A stretch of 64,000 bases of DNA from Nostoc paludosum FACHB-159 (lineage in GTDB: Bacteria; Cyanobacteriota; Cyanobacteriia; Cyanobacteriales; Nostocaceae), in NCBI RefSeq assembly GCF_014698835.1, contig NZ_JACJTU010000020.1, positions 1-64,000 on the forward strand. The letters run 5' to 3'. The position numbers were made by a program, and so were the translations under genes. The notes beneath the pieces were generated by a model, which was not told where the DNA came from, made no database searches, and saw nothing but the letters and a program-made list of their open reading frames with translations. Within the stretch, counting starts at the first letter, position 1, and every line of letters begins with the position of its first letter. This document shows positions 8,751 to 17,396 of the stretch, piece by piece.

Positions 8751-8787
8751 AAATAATTCATTTTGTAGAAAACTCATATAGGTGAAT

Positions 8788-8868
8788 AGGGCATGGGGCA
8801 TTGGGCATTGGGCATTGGGAAGAATGAAAAATTTCCTCTTTCCCCTCTGCCCCCTGCCTGATCTCCCC
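8788..8868. repeat. CCCAATG heptamer repeat with C-rich arm
   Basis: GGGCATTGGGCATTGGGCATTGGG units followed by a pyrimidine-rich tail, in the gap between the sulfite oxidase and TauE genes. It adds a spurious in-frame extension to the TauE frame. Confidence 0.75.
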
Positions 8869-8870
8869 AC

Positions 8871-10142
8871 TCACGTCACTGTTACCGGATGACTAACAAC
8901 GCCTCCATAGAGCAACCCACCGTCATTCCAGGGAACTGTAGTCGATTGTGTGTTACCTAAATTGTCAGTAGCACGAGCTTGCAGAAAATATTCGCCGGGA
9001 ACTGGGTTCCATTCAATATCCCAACGTACCCATGCAAATGGAAAATTTGGTTCTCTGAGTCGTGCAAATTGCCAGGTTTTGCCACCATCTAGGCTGACTT
9101 CCACACGTACAATCTTTCCTTTTCCAGACCAAGAACGTCCACGCAGTAAGTAACTTCCGGCAGAAAGTGTAGCTGGCCAAGCCAATTCAAAGGCGCTTTT
9201 AACATTTTGATACGTAATCAATTTACCTTTATACGGAGTAATAGCTGGGTAGTCTGCACCAATCAACACCATTTGCTCGGTTACCCAGGGGGTGTATATC
9301 GGCATTTCAGAAACTTCAATGCGCTCAATCCATTTAACGTTGGCGTTTCCTCCCCAACCAGGAAATAAGGCACGGCATGGCTGACCATGATCTGGGGGTA
9401 ATGGTTCTCCGTTCATTGCGTAGGCGATGAGAGAGTTATCTGCTAATGCTTTGCTAATGGGAACTACAGTGTTGAACTTAGACTTATTGGTTGCCTTTGA
9501 ATCCAGCGAATCTAAATCTGCGCCCTCAACGAGTACATCTTTTGCCGTGGATTTGAGTCCAGCCCGCTCTAATAATAATCCAAGTGGTACACCAGTCCAC
9601 TCAGCCACACCAATCGCCCCAAGTCTCCAGCGCGTTCCAGAGAGTGGTGTGTTGTAAGCTTCTTCAAAGAAGCGCCGACCATTTGCAGCACACTCAATGG
9701 CGCAAGTAACGGAAATGGATGGCATGGCGATGATTTCATCGTAAGTGAACTTACAAGAGGTGGAAACGCCAGTTCCCTCAATGTGCAAGCGCCATGTAGA
9801 CGGGTCAAAGGCAGGAGGGGTACTGCGGTTGTGAACGTAAAACCAATCATTTGGTACTATGTAGCCACGCCCATACATCGCTTCCCAGTTCATCTCTAAT
9901 GTGCCTTGGCCATGAGAGATATATCCTGGTGGTAATGGCTTAAGTATTTTATTTTGTTTGGTTTTCACACCTGTCTGACTATAAGCAGGCGCTGGTTTAG
10001 CCACCCCTCCAATGGCTGTTGCACTAACCATAGTGCCCAGTATTTGCAGAAAGCGCTGCCGCGAAATACCTGCATCTGCGCTTTTTTGCCAAATGTACTC
10101 TTGAACCCGCCCCTGTAGATAATGCTCCTGGTCATTTGTCAT
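8871..10142 (-). CDS. Molybdopterin-dependent sulfite oxidase family protein
   Basis: 423 residues. The N-terminus has a hydrophobic segment (about 31-50) preceded by SRQRFLQ, which resembles a Tat signal but has RQR rather than RR, so export is uncertain. The Mo-cofactor domain (about 70-270) carries the expected cysteine ligand, Cys151 in ECAANGRRFF, plus GALSG-type loops and FPGWGGNANVKWIERI. The C-terminal part (about 300-415) is the Ig-like dimerisation domain (VEVSLDGGKTW). It should oxidise sulfite or a related compound using a molybdenum cofactor. There is no heme domain. It precedes a TauE exporter on the same strand, which supports a role in sulfite detoxification. Confidence 0.88.
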   Translation of the reverse strand: MTNDQEHYLQGRVQEYIWQKSADAGISRQRFLQILGTMVSATAIGGVAKPAPAYSQTGVKTKQNKILKPLPPGYISHGQGTLEMNWEAMYGRGYIVPNDWFYVHNRSTPPAFDPSTWRLHIEGTGVSTSCKFTYDEIIAMPSISVTCAIECAANGRRFFEEAYNTPLSGTRWRLGAIGVAEWTGVPLGLLLERAGLKSTAKDVLVEGADLDSLDSKATNKSKFNTVVPISKALADNSLIAYAMNGEPLPPDHGQPCRALFPGWGGNANVKWIERIEVSEMPIYTPWVTEQMVLIGADYPAITPYKGKLITYQNVKSAFELAWPATLSAGSYLLRGRSWSGKGKIVRVEVSLDGGKTWQFARLREPNFPFAWVRWDIEWNPVPGEYFLQARATDNLGNTQSTTVPWNDGGLLYGGVVSHPVTVT

Positions 10143-10211
10143 TTGTCATTTGTCTTTTGTTATGGCAGAAAACAGGCAATAGGCAATGGGCAATGGGCAA
10201 AACCCAAAAGA

Positions 10212-11666
10212 CTATCTGTCTACCACTGTCCAAACGCCAGTGGTGTCATCTTGCGTGTAGTAGGGTAAATAGTAATCAAATCCGTTTTTGGCTATTTGAG
10301 CGATCGCACTAATAAAGCGATCGCAATCTTCCAAGGTATTATATACAGCAAAGCTGGCTCGGATAATACTAGGAATGTTGCGGGTAATTCCTTTATCTAC
10401 TTCGTTGGCAATCTCAAGGTCTTGCTCGTCTGAAATATTCTTGAGTTTGCGGATGTATTCATATGTGCAAAAAGCCCCAGCCCGAACTCCAATGCCATAT
10501 TCTTGTGCCAGAATCTCTGCAACTAAACGTCCGTCAAACCCATCGATATCGAAGGGGATAACATGTGCTAAATTATCTCCTGCAATATGTACTTTCACAC
10601 CAGGAGTACTCGCAAGTCGTGTAAATGTAAACTCAACTAACGAATGTTCGTACTGAGCAATGCGCGAACGTCCCAGTCCCTCTATAATTTGAATTGCCTT
10701 GGCAATGGCGATCGCACCCATCGCATTTGGTGTTCCGGGATCGTGGGCACGTTCTGTGTAAAAACGCTTGATTTCTAGGTTTCTGGTGATATAAGGCAGG
10801 TTTCCACCGCCGATTTGATAAGGGTAAGAGCTATCAAAAAATTCTTTAGGCCCCAGCAAAACACCGGTTCCGTAAGGTGCATACATTTTGTGTCCGGAGA
10901 AAGCTACAAAGTCTAAATGACATGGGTCATCATCTGGACGCATGTCTACTCGTTCGTGCTGAATTAATTGACACACATCAGCAAATATCTTTGCACCGTA
11001 CCGATGTGCTAAAGCTGCAAGTTCGTAAATCGGAGGTCTGTAACCTGTAATTGTCGAAGCACCTGTAATCGTTAGTAACTTAATTTGCTCAGCTTGAGGA
11101 CGGTTTTGATGTGTCTTGAAGATATTTTCAATTTCAGTCAGACTGACACTTCCATCTGGCTGGGTTTTGTACTGCACAACTTCATCTCTAGTTATCCAAG
11201 GTAACAAGTTTGATGAATGTTCAATATCAGAAACTAAGATTTTTCCAGGTTTTTTTGCCCAAAGTGTAGCGGCTCCATTAATTGCTTCTGTTGTATTTTT
11301 CGCAAAGATTACATAGTTTTGTGGAGATGAACCAACAAAGTCGCGAATAATGTTCCGGCTAGCATCATATTCTCGTGTAGTGATGACTGATTTCTGCCCA
11401 GAACCCCGATGTACACTACCATAAGTATCAAGCATTTCGTCTACATATTGCTTGAGAGCTGCAAAGGGAGTGGTTGTAGCTCCATTATCTAAGTTGACGT
11501 ACTTAACATAGTTTCCATTCAAAGTTTTCACTCTGAAGGACAGAGACTCATCTGTAAATAACTGTTTAATTTCTTTGTCCCAAAAGCTATCAAAATTTTC
11601 TGTAAATAGTTGTAACTGAGCATTTGCTTGCTTGATTTTTGCGCCCAATGTAAAGATATCGGTCAT
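10212..11666 (-). CDS. Class V aminotransferase / cysteine desulfurase-like PLP enzyme
   Basis: 484 residues from the ATG at 11666, chosen because AGGGG lies about 9 nt upstream; the longer frame to 11717 lacks such support. Fold-type I PLP protein: NLDNGATTTP near residue 60, HSS(N) motif in DIEHSSNLLPW, PLP-binding Asp230 in FADVCQ and Schiff-base Lys260 in FSGHKMYAPYGTG. It is longer than IscS/SufS and closer to the Csd-like class V group. The neighbouring sulfite-oxidase gene starts 69 bp downstream on the same strand, hinting at sulfur metabolism. Substrate not determinable; it could release sulfur from an organic cysteine derivative. Confidence 0.82.
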   Translation of the reverse strand: MTDIFTLGAKIKQANAQLQLFTENFDSFWDKEIKQLFTDESLSFRVKTLNGNYVKYVNLDNGATTTPFAALKQYVDEMLDTYGSVHRGSGQKSVITTREYDASRNIIRDFVGSSPQNYVIFAKNTTEAINGAATLWAKKPGKILVSDIEHSSNLLPWITRDEVVQYKTQPDGSVSLTEIENIFKTHQNRPQAEQIKLLTITGASTITGYRPPIYELAALAHRYGAKIFADVCQLIQHERVDMRPDDDPCHLDFVAFSGHKMYAPYGTGVLLGPKEFFDSSYPYQIGGGNLPYITRNLEIKRFYTERAHDPGTPNAMGAIAIAKAIQIIEGLGRSRIAQYEHSLVEFTFTRLASTPGVKVHIAGDNLAHVIPFDIDGFDGRLVAEILAQEYGIGVRAGAFCTYEYIRKLKNISDEQDLEIANEVDKGITRNIPSIIRASFAVYNTLEDCDRFISAIAQIAKNGFDYYLPYYTQDDTTGVWTVVDR

Positions 11667-12734
11667 TTTTAGCACCCCTATTTTAAATTTTTTATTTCTT
11701 GACAAGCCCAACAACACAAAGATTTCTTTCGCAGAATAATCAAATTACATTTTTATACGTTTAGTATTTTAAATTACTCAAAAATAGAAAAAAATCTCAG
11801 TGATTTCAATAATTATTTAATAAATAATTAAGAACTGTAATCAGTATTTATATTTAAGAAAAAACTAATTTTATTTTTTTTTATACTTTGTAAAAATTAA
11901 AATTGTGTAATTAAGTACACTTGAGTAAATTTTCCTGTGGTTACTAAATAAACTTCACAAATTGAATGCAAGCGCATAGAAAAACTTTGTGGTTGACTAA
12001 GCCTAAAATTCTTGTCAGGAATATGTTTATCCCTAAAAAACCTTTTACTAAGTTGAGATCGATCTTCAACAAAGTTTTACATTGTACTTACGATATTTAT
12101 TACTTATATTTCCAAGATGCTAGAGTATTTATTCGTAATTGTCAAAATTACCTGACATATTGATATTCAGCAAAGCTCCTTAATCATTTGCTGAGATTAC
12201 ACTAATTTTCAGGTAAATAGACCACGCGGTAGGGGCGCAAAGCCTTGTGCCCCAATGATAGATGTGGTTCAAATAGATGGATCGCCTACAACTCAAAAAC
12301 TCCGATGGAATAGTAAGCGTTTATACAAAGATATATCTTAAGTAAAAAATAAATCAATAAAAAAATATGTCTTAAACTAATACTAAAATATTTCTTAAGA
12401 TAGCTGCAATTGTAAGAAAAATATGGTAAGGGTTTTATTAAAAATAAACACCAAATCAGGCAATAGAATTTAGTTTTCACAATTTAGTTTTTAAGTTTGG
12501 CGTTTACCCTCTCCCCAATCTCCCCAACCTCTACTCTTCTTGACGGGAAAGAGCCTCATAGTGTTATAACGGCATCAGTCTAGATAGAAAATAAGTAATA
12601 CCGATTGATGACTAATTACTCTTCCTTAGAGAGAGTTAAACTTAGCTTCTAGAGCAAATCCCGATCGGACATAGTTGATCGGCAATGCTAACGCCAGCAC
12701 TGCTGAATATTTTTAAGCGAGTGGGTCAAGAGTG
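11667..12734. other. AT-rich intergenic region
   Basis: About 1 kb without a convincing gene. Two frames of about 65 codons (11966-12163 +, 12286-12480 -) lack recognisable motifs or ribosome sites. It contains a degraded TAGGGGC palindrome (12229-12256) and a small dyad, CCGATC (12661-12666) with GATCGG (12677-12682), in the leader of the next gene. Confidence 0.5.
12229..12256. repeat. Palindromic interspersed repeat, second copy
   Basis: GTAGGGGCGCAAAGCCTTGT followed by GCCCC. Related to the near-perfect palindrome at 1906-1933, with the last bases of the right arm diverged. Confidence 0.55.
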
Positions 12735-14237
12735 ATGAATGAAGCTGACATCTCAAATAAGGGGACTGTGATGGAATCCCTAAATTCTGCTAATTCGCCA
12801 CAATCAAAGCAGGCGAATTGTCCCTTTTACTCTGTTATGCCTAATGACAATATGGCAATTTCCATGCCACTGCTCATGCCAGCTGAAGATACACAAATTT
12901 CGGAAGATACTACCCAGCAGGACTGGGTTGCAGAGCCTGACAGCGGTAAACAAGCACTTCTTGACTCAGAATTTCAGAAGTTGCTGGCATTGAACGAAGA
13001 ATTGCGTGCAGCTAACAATAAGTTGTATGAAGAAGTAGAGCAGCTAAAAGACAACCTAGCCGAATCTGAAAAGGTTTTGCAATGGCAGAAAACGCGTTCT
13101 AGCGTCACTGAGTCGATGCTTAACCAACAAGCTCAGGAATTAGCTGCTGCTCAAGAACAGATAAAGTCGCTATTTCAACAATTAGAAACTGCCGTCCAAA
13201 CTGTTCAACGCCAGGAAGTTTTTATCGAAACTCACAAAGCACAGCTACAAATTAGTCAGCAACGCCTTGCCCAACTGGAACGAGAATGTACGTTGCTACA
13301 CACCAATAACGACGAACAGTCTCAGAAGTTATTGCAATCAGAAAATTCTTGCCGCGAGTTACGCACTAGACTCATGCGCCAACAACGCCAGACCCTGCAA
13401 TTTAAGGCAGCTCTGGAAAAATGTCTAGACACACCCGTTCCTGGCTATGATTCCCTAGAAGATACCGCAAAACATCCTAAAGACATCACTTCCACCCAAG
13501 GAAGATTTTCTCGCAAAGCTCGGTCTTTGTTTCCCAATGCACAGCCAATTAAACCTTGGTCAGCAGAACCAGAATCTTTGAGCGATAATCCCAATAATTC
13601 TTGGGCAGAACCCTCACCAACACTGCCATTCCAAAGAAATCAACCCACTCCGACTTCATCCTCTTGGAACTGGTCAGTTAAGGAAGACGTGCCAAAATCA
13701 GCGCAACCACCTTCCTCTCCAGAAATTGATGATTCCCCAGATACAACAGAAACTGTTTCACCTGTGGAGTCACCAAACTTAGATCAGCAATTGGATAGTC
13801 TCATCCAAATGTTCTTCACCTCTCAGCCTGCATCTACATCATCACCAGCTCCAGCGAAAACAGATGTGGATAACAATGTGGGCGATCCGCCTGTGTGGGA
13901 AACTTTAGCAACAATTCTAGAGGATGATGAGGAAGTAGAAAATCCACAACAGGAGCAGTTGCAGGTAGAAATCAACCCGTCTACAACTACACCCGCTTCA
14001 TCTACCCCCAAGATATTTGTTGAAGAAACTGAAGACTATTGGTCAGAGGTTCCACAATTGGCACAGTTGGATTTGCCGCCAGAATCATCAGGTGATAATG
14101 CCAATGATGCCAATTCACCCTCACCCGTAGTTTATCCCCAGCGTCCACCCAAAGGACGCAAGTCATTAGCATCTGTGGAACTGCCGAATTTTCCGCCTAA
14201 GGGGACGAAGGGGCAAGGTGACAACGGGGCAAGGTGA
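12735..14237 (+). CDS. Coiled-coil protein of unknown function
   Basis: 500 residues, ATG at 12735 (a GTG immediately precedes it). Residues about 75-235 form a long heptad-patterned coiled coil rich in Gln/Glu/Leu. The following 260 residues are Pro/Ser/Thr-rich and acidic, likely disordered. There is no signal peptide, transmembrane helix or catalytic motif. I do not recognise the family; such proteins in cyanobacteria often serve as scaffolds in motility, division or polarity, but nothing here proves that. The last residues (GTKGQGDNGAR) come from the adjacent repeat, so the original C-terminus may have been replaced. Confidence 0.7.
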   Translation: MNEADISNKGTVMESLNSANSPQSKQANCPFYSVMPNDNMAISMPLLMPAEDTQISEDTTQQDWVAEPDSGKQALLDSEFQKLLALNEELRAANNKLYEEVEQLKDNLAESEKVLQWQKTRSSVTESMLNQQAQELAAAQEQIKSLFQQLETAVQTVQRQEVFIETHKAQLQISQQRLAQLERECTLLHTNNDEQSQKLLQSENSCRELRTRLMRQQRQTLQFKAALEKCLDTPVPGYDSLEDTAKHPKDITSTQGRFSRKARSLFPNAQPIKPWSAEPESLSDNPNNSWAEPSPTLPFQRNQPTPTSSSWNWSVKEDVPKSAQPPSSPEIDDSPDTTETVSPVESPNLDQQLDSLIQMFFTSQPASTSSPAPAKTDVDNNVGDPPVWETLATILEDDEEVENPQQEQLQVEINPSTTTPASSTPKIFVEETEDYWSEVPQLAQLDLPPESSGDNANDANSPSPVVYPQRPPKGRKSLASVELPNFPPKGTKGQGDNGAR

Positions 14238-14448
14238 CGAGGGTGGGAGTAGTGGGAGATAAGGAGATGGGGAAGTGTGGGGAGTGTGGGGGGAAATGAG
14301 GAGATAGAGGAGGGTGGGGAGTCTGGGGAGAAAGAGAATTAATGCTTCCCCACCCTCCCACATCTCCCACACCTCCCACACCTCCCACACCTCCCACACC
14401 TCCCACACCTCCCACACCTCCCACACTCCCTGCTTGCCCAATGCCCAT
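14190..14448. repeat. Two-arm G-rich/C-rich hairpin repeat block
   Basis: GGGGCAAGGTGAC units, GGGGAGTGTGGGG units, then eight or so CTCCCACAC nonamers (about 14358-14428) and a CCCAATGCCC end. The left edge overlaps the last codons of the coiled-coil gene. The right end almost touches the stop codon of the convergent flavoprotein gene. Confidence 0.85.
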
Positions 14449-14450
14449 AT

Positions 14451-16610
14451 CTAATGACTAAATTTCTGAATTATGGCTTCTGGGCTAGTTTTTGCTACCT
14501 GAGTGGCCGATCGCGGTTTGCCTGTGGCGATGGCGTAGTTAATCGCTTGCAGGCGCAGCCACAATGCCGGATTCCGGGGTTCTAGCCAAGAACCTACCCG
14601 GTTCAAAAACTGTGGAAACCAGGGACTCAGTAAAGCACTAATTAGGGCATGACGAGAAAAAGTGAAATAACTACCAAGCCATCGCACTAAATCTTTAGAC
14701 CCAGCAAGTTCCCAAATCCATAAAAGCAAGGCTGGATTTTTCTTAGCTGCTTTGAGTGCTAAGCGGTTAAAGGTTAACCAATCACATCTGTCTTTGATAA
14801 AATTATCTGCCACCTCTGGAGGTTCTTCTGCTAACAGTCCAAAGAAGGTGTTAAGCATGGAGTTTACTCGTTGGGGTGGTAAAAATTTCCCTGTGGGCAC
14901 CATCATGCCCTTGGAAAATAGCCATGTGACTGAAACGTTAGTTTGGTAGGCGCGAATTCTATTCAAGTGTCGGAAGCTCAATAAGTTATGCTTGAGGGCA
15001 ATATCCAACAGCTTTGTTAAGCGCTCTAAGTTGCGAACCAGAGAACCAAAACCTGTGAAAATCAGGGGAGATTGGAGCGATGCGGCATCACCGATGGCAA
15101 TCAAGCGATCGAAGGCAACTTTGCGATCGCCACTCCCGACACTAAAATGCCCAGGTATATACCCAAATGTCGGCTTTTTCCAAACCAATTTGTCTACATC
15201 GCATCTGCGATACTCTGGCAATATTGTGAAAAAGTCTTCGTACATTTCCAGCAAGGAACCAGGATTTTCACCATTGACTTCGTGGTAATGAAATAAATAA
15301 ATCGTCAGCTCATCTTCTGCTGCGGGAAATAATTCCCAAATCAGCTGTCTTCCCCGCGAAATATCCCCGTGGCTGTAAAGAACGTCTCCCAATTCAGAAT
15401 CCCATACCCCTGGTTCAAATCCGCTCTCAATGACTGCTCCTACCGTCGGACACACGCTGTCAAAGGCACGGCCACCATTTAATTGCCAAGCAATGGGGGA
15501 AGCTGTTCCCATCGCATCTACCAGTAGTCTACCACTTACTTGTTTTTCAATTTCACTACATAGATGCTTGACTTTTACGCCGACTTGTGATTCATTTATA
15601 TCTGCACGGATAAACTCTGTTTCATCCCAAATTTCTCCGCCTGCCGCTTGCAACTTTTGCCCACATAGTTGCAGCAACTTTTCGGAATCTAAGCCTAAAT
15701 TTAGCACCGTGGGTGTGTGCAATACAGGCGATCGCAGTTTCCTTGGATTATTAGCATCAAAAAACTTATTGAATCCATCTTTGTATTCTCTAGCAATGAT
15801 GGTCTCTAACTCTGCGGGGGTGATTAAACCCAAGTTAAGTAAGCTTTGAATCTCATCGCGGGAAATATTCCATTCTCGGTTCATCCGCCCAAATGGCATT
15901 CTTTCCAGCAGCAAGACTTTATATCCAAGTTTTGCCATCACTGCTGCATGGATGACGCCTAGCGCGCCGCCGATGTAGATGATGTCGTATTGGGCATTGG
16001 GCATAGGGCATTGGGAGGTGTGTGAGGTGTGGGAGGATGGGGAAGAAATCTTTCCCCCCACACTTCCCCATCTCCCTTGTCCCCAGTCCCCTTGACTAGA
16101 AAACACCACCTGTCGTGGCTGCTGAGGATTTCGTACCCCTTGCCGCCATCGCTGTTCCCACCAGTAGGCGCGTTTGAGGTCATATTCTCCGTTGGGCATT
16201 TTCTGAAAATACTTGACGGTGAGGGGATAGTAAGGCGCTAAGGCCTCAAAAATCGATTGCTGCGATAAATCAATAGCTGGGGGTTCCGGATAATGATTTG
16301 GAAAACGGCTTCTGATCTCTTTGGTCAGCTGTTGGAGGATTTCTTTTTCTTTAGGAAAGGGTTGTTCTACCCAACGAAATACTTTTAGGTAGGTAGTTCG
16401 TTGCACTGACCAAATAAATACAGAAAGTTCTTCAGACAAGTTTTCGGAAATCACCGCACCAACAGTTGTAGTAGCGGTAGTAATTTTAAGGCGGAAGCCT
16501 TCTGTTGTCAGCACTTTTTCCCCATATCCCGGCTGAAAATCTGTTTGCAACCACTGACGCACAGCAGTGATATCCGCAGTTGGAACTTCTAAATAAAGGA
16601 TTTCTTTCAT
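14451..16610 (-). CDS. CruA/CruP-family FAD-dependent lycopene cyclase-like protein
   Basis: 719 residues. An N-terminal domain of about 170 residues is followed by an FAD Rossmann motif (IIYIGGALGVIHAAVMAKLG, about 210-229, ending in an acidic residue at LLLER). Next come REWNISRDE, which I associate with the CruA/CruP family, and a later FAD loop, AIGDAASLQSPL. CruA is the lycopene cyclase of many cyanobacteria; CruP is its paralogue with a less certain carotenoid role. I cannot separate the two. Residues about 173-207 are a low-complexity insert encoded by a hairpin repeat (15990-16094), placed exactly between the N-terminal domain and the Rossmann fold. The frame is kept, so the protein may still work. 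Confidence 0.75.
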   Translation of the reverse strand: MKEILYLEVPTADITAVRQWLQTDFQPGYGEKVLTTEGFRLKITTATTTVGAVISENLSEELSVFIWSVQRTTYLKVFRWVEQPFPKEKEILQQLTKEIRSRFPNHYPEPPAIDLSQQSIFEALAPYYPLTVKYFQKMPNGEYDLKRAYWWEQRWRQGVRNPQQPRQVVFSSQGDWGQGRWGSVGGKISSPSSHTSHTSQCPMPNAQYDIIYIGGALGVIHAAVMAKLGYKVLLLERMPFGRMNREWNISRDEIQSLLNLGLITPAELETIIAREYKDGFNKFFDANNPRKLRSPVLHTPTVLNLGLDSEKLLQLCGQKLQAAGGEIWDETEFIRADINESQVGVKVKHLCSEIEKQVSGRLLVDAMGTASPIAWQLNGGRAFDSVCPTVGAVIESGFEPGVWDSELGDVLYSHGDISRGRQLIWELFPAAEDELTIYLFHYHEVNGENPGSLLEMYEDFFTILPEYRRCDVDKLVWKKPTFGYIPGHFSVGSGDRKVAFDRLIAIGDAASLQSPLIFTGFGSLVRNLERLTKLLDIALKHNLLSFRHLNRIRAYQTNVSVTWLFSKGMMVPTGKFLPPQRVNSMLNTFFGLLAEEPPEVADNFIKDRCDWLTFNRLALKAAKKNPALLLWIWELAGSKDLVRWLGSYFTFSRHALISALLSPWFPQFLNRVGSWLEPRNPALWLRLQAINYAIATGKPRSATQVAKTSPEAIIQKFSH
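15990..16094. repeat. Hairpin repeat inserted in-frame in CruA/CruP-like gene
   Basis: GGGCATTGGGCATAGGGCAT, then GGTGTGTGAGGTGTGGGAG, GGATGGGGAAGAAATC, and CCCCACACTTCCCCATCTCC. This is the intergenic two-arm repeat, but inside a coding frame. It encodes a Gly/Trp-rich then Ser/His/Thr-rich stretch ending CPMPNAQ. Confidence 0.85.
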
Positions 16611-16774
16611 CTTTTCCTGACATCTCCGGTGGATCTATTCACAATGACAGATTTTATGAAGGCACGAAATAAGGTAAACTCCGCCCTATTAGTTAGTTAC
16701 GTAAAGATTCAGTGAAGAAATTTTAATATTTGCTCAAATTTATTGTTCATTTTGTAAAACTGTAAACCTACGCC

Positions 16775-17008
16775 ATGAATTATCCCATTCCAGACAGCCC
16801 CCAGGAAATTGTAGCTCTCCGACAACAGCCGATTGATGAGGAACTAGTTGCCAGTGCGATCGCTGGAGTTATTAAGATTGTCCGCGCTCAGGGTCAATCT
16901 TTGGAAGAATTAACTGCTCAGGTGTTAGCTGAAGATCCTCTGCTAGACCAGCAACAACGCCGCTGGTTGAGTCAATTAGTCGCCCAAGCCTGGGAAAAGT
17001 TCTCTTAG
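16775..17008 (+). CDS. Small conserved-looking hypothetical protein
   Basis: 77 residues, soluble, helical and acidic; starts at the first ATG after a promoter-like AT-rich leader. The sequence looks like a genuine cyanobacterial protein (normal codon use, HIP1 site within the gene), with no Cys and no membrane segment. I recall similar short proteins annotated as hypothetical, with no function. It stands alone between two minus-strand genes. Confidence 0.6.
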   Translation: MNYPIPDSPQEIVALRQQPIDEELVASAIAGVIKIVRAQGQSLEELTAQVLAEDPLLDQQQRRWLSQLVAQAWEKFS

Positions 17009-17104
17009 AATGAAAAGCCCTGCCATTGAGCATATAAATTTTGGAATATTGGCGGCGGCTGGGTTGGGCTGCGCCTGTGCATTTCGCTATTAAATAATAA
17101 TTAT

Positions 17105-17253
17105 CTGTCTGGATTCGCTTGCTACTTTGGATTCACGCCTCACAAGCAACTAATTGAACAATATCAGGGTTTGAGGTTGCTAATGAATCCAACAACGCTT
17201 TTAAACTTTCTTGAGGGGAAAGACTCCTGGTTGGCGCTAGGGGTCTTTTTTTT
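17105..17253 (+). ncRNA. Candidate structured RNA ending in a terminator
   Basis: In the 390-bp gene-free gap, TGGATTC (17128-17134) and AGCAAC (17145-17150) pair with GTTGCT (17176-17181) and GAATCCA (17185-17191), giving a two-stem rod with an internal bulge. About 30 nt later AGACTCCT pairs with AGGGGTCT (17221-17245) before a run of T: a rho-independent terminator. No protein frame fits. Overall shape (rod plus terminator, about 150 nt) suits a small RNA, possibly of 6S type, but no family signature was recognised. It could also be the long 3' UTR of 16775-17008. Confidence 0.4.
17221..17253 (+). terminator. Rho-independent terminator
   Basis: AGACTCCT and AGGGGTCT form the stem around TGGTTGGCGCT, followed by eight T residues. 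It would end either the small hypothetical gene upstream or the candidate RNA. Confidence 0.65.
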
Positions 17254-17396
17254 GTCAAGGAAACTCCAAAAATTCAATTACTCAATTTCCCCATCCAAGA
17301 CATTTTTGAACTCTTTTACCCGATCGCACAAAGCGATCGCACTTTGGCGATCGCCTCGCTTTTCATCAACTCCCTTACACCAGATAGCTATTTTTG

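Noticed and set aside
11966-12480. Two frames of about 65 codons in an AT-rich spacer
   Set aside because: No motif, no ribosome site, composition as expected for random AT-rich DNA.
14166-14448. Two minus-strand frames of 83-91 codons
   Set aside because: Pure translation of CTCCCACAC repeats (VGGVGGVGG-type).
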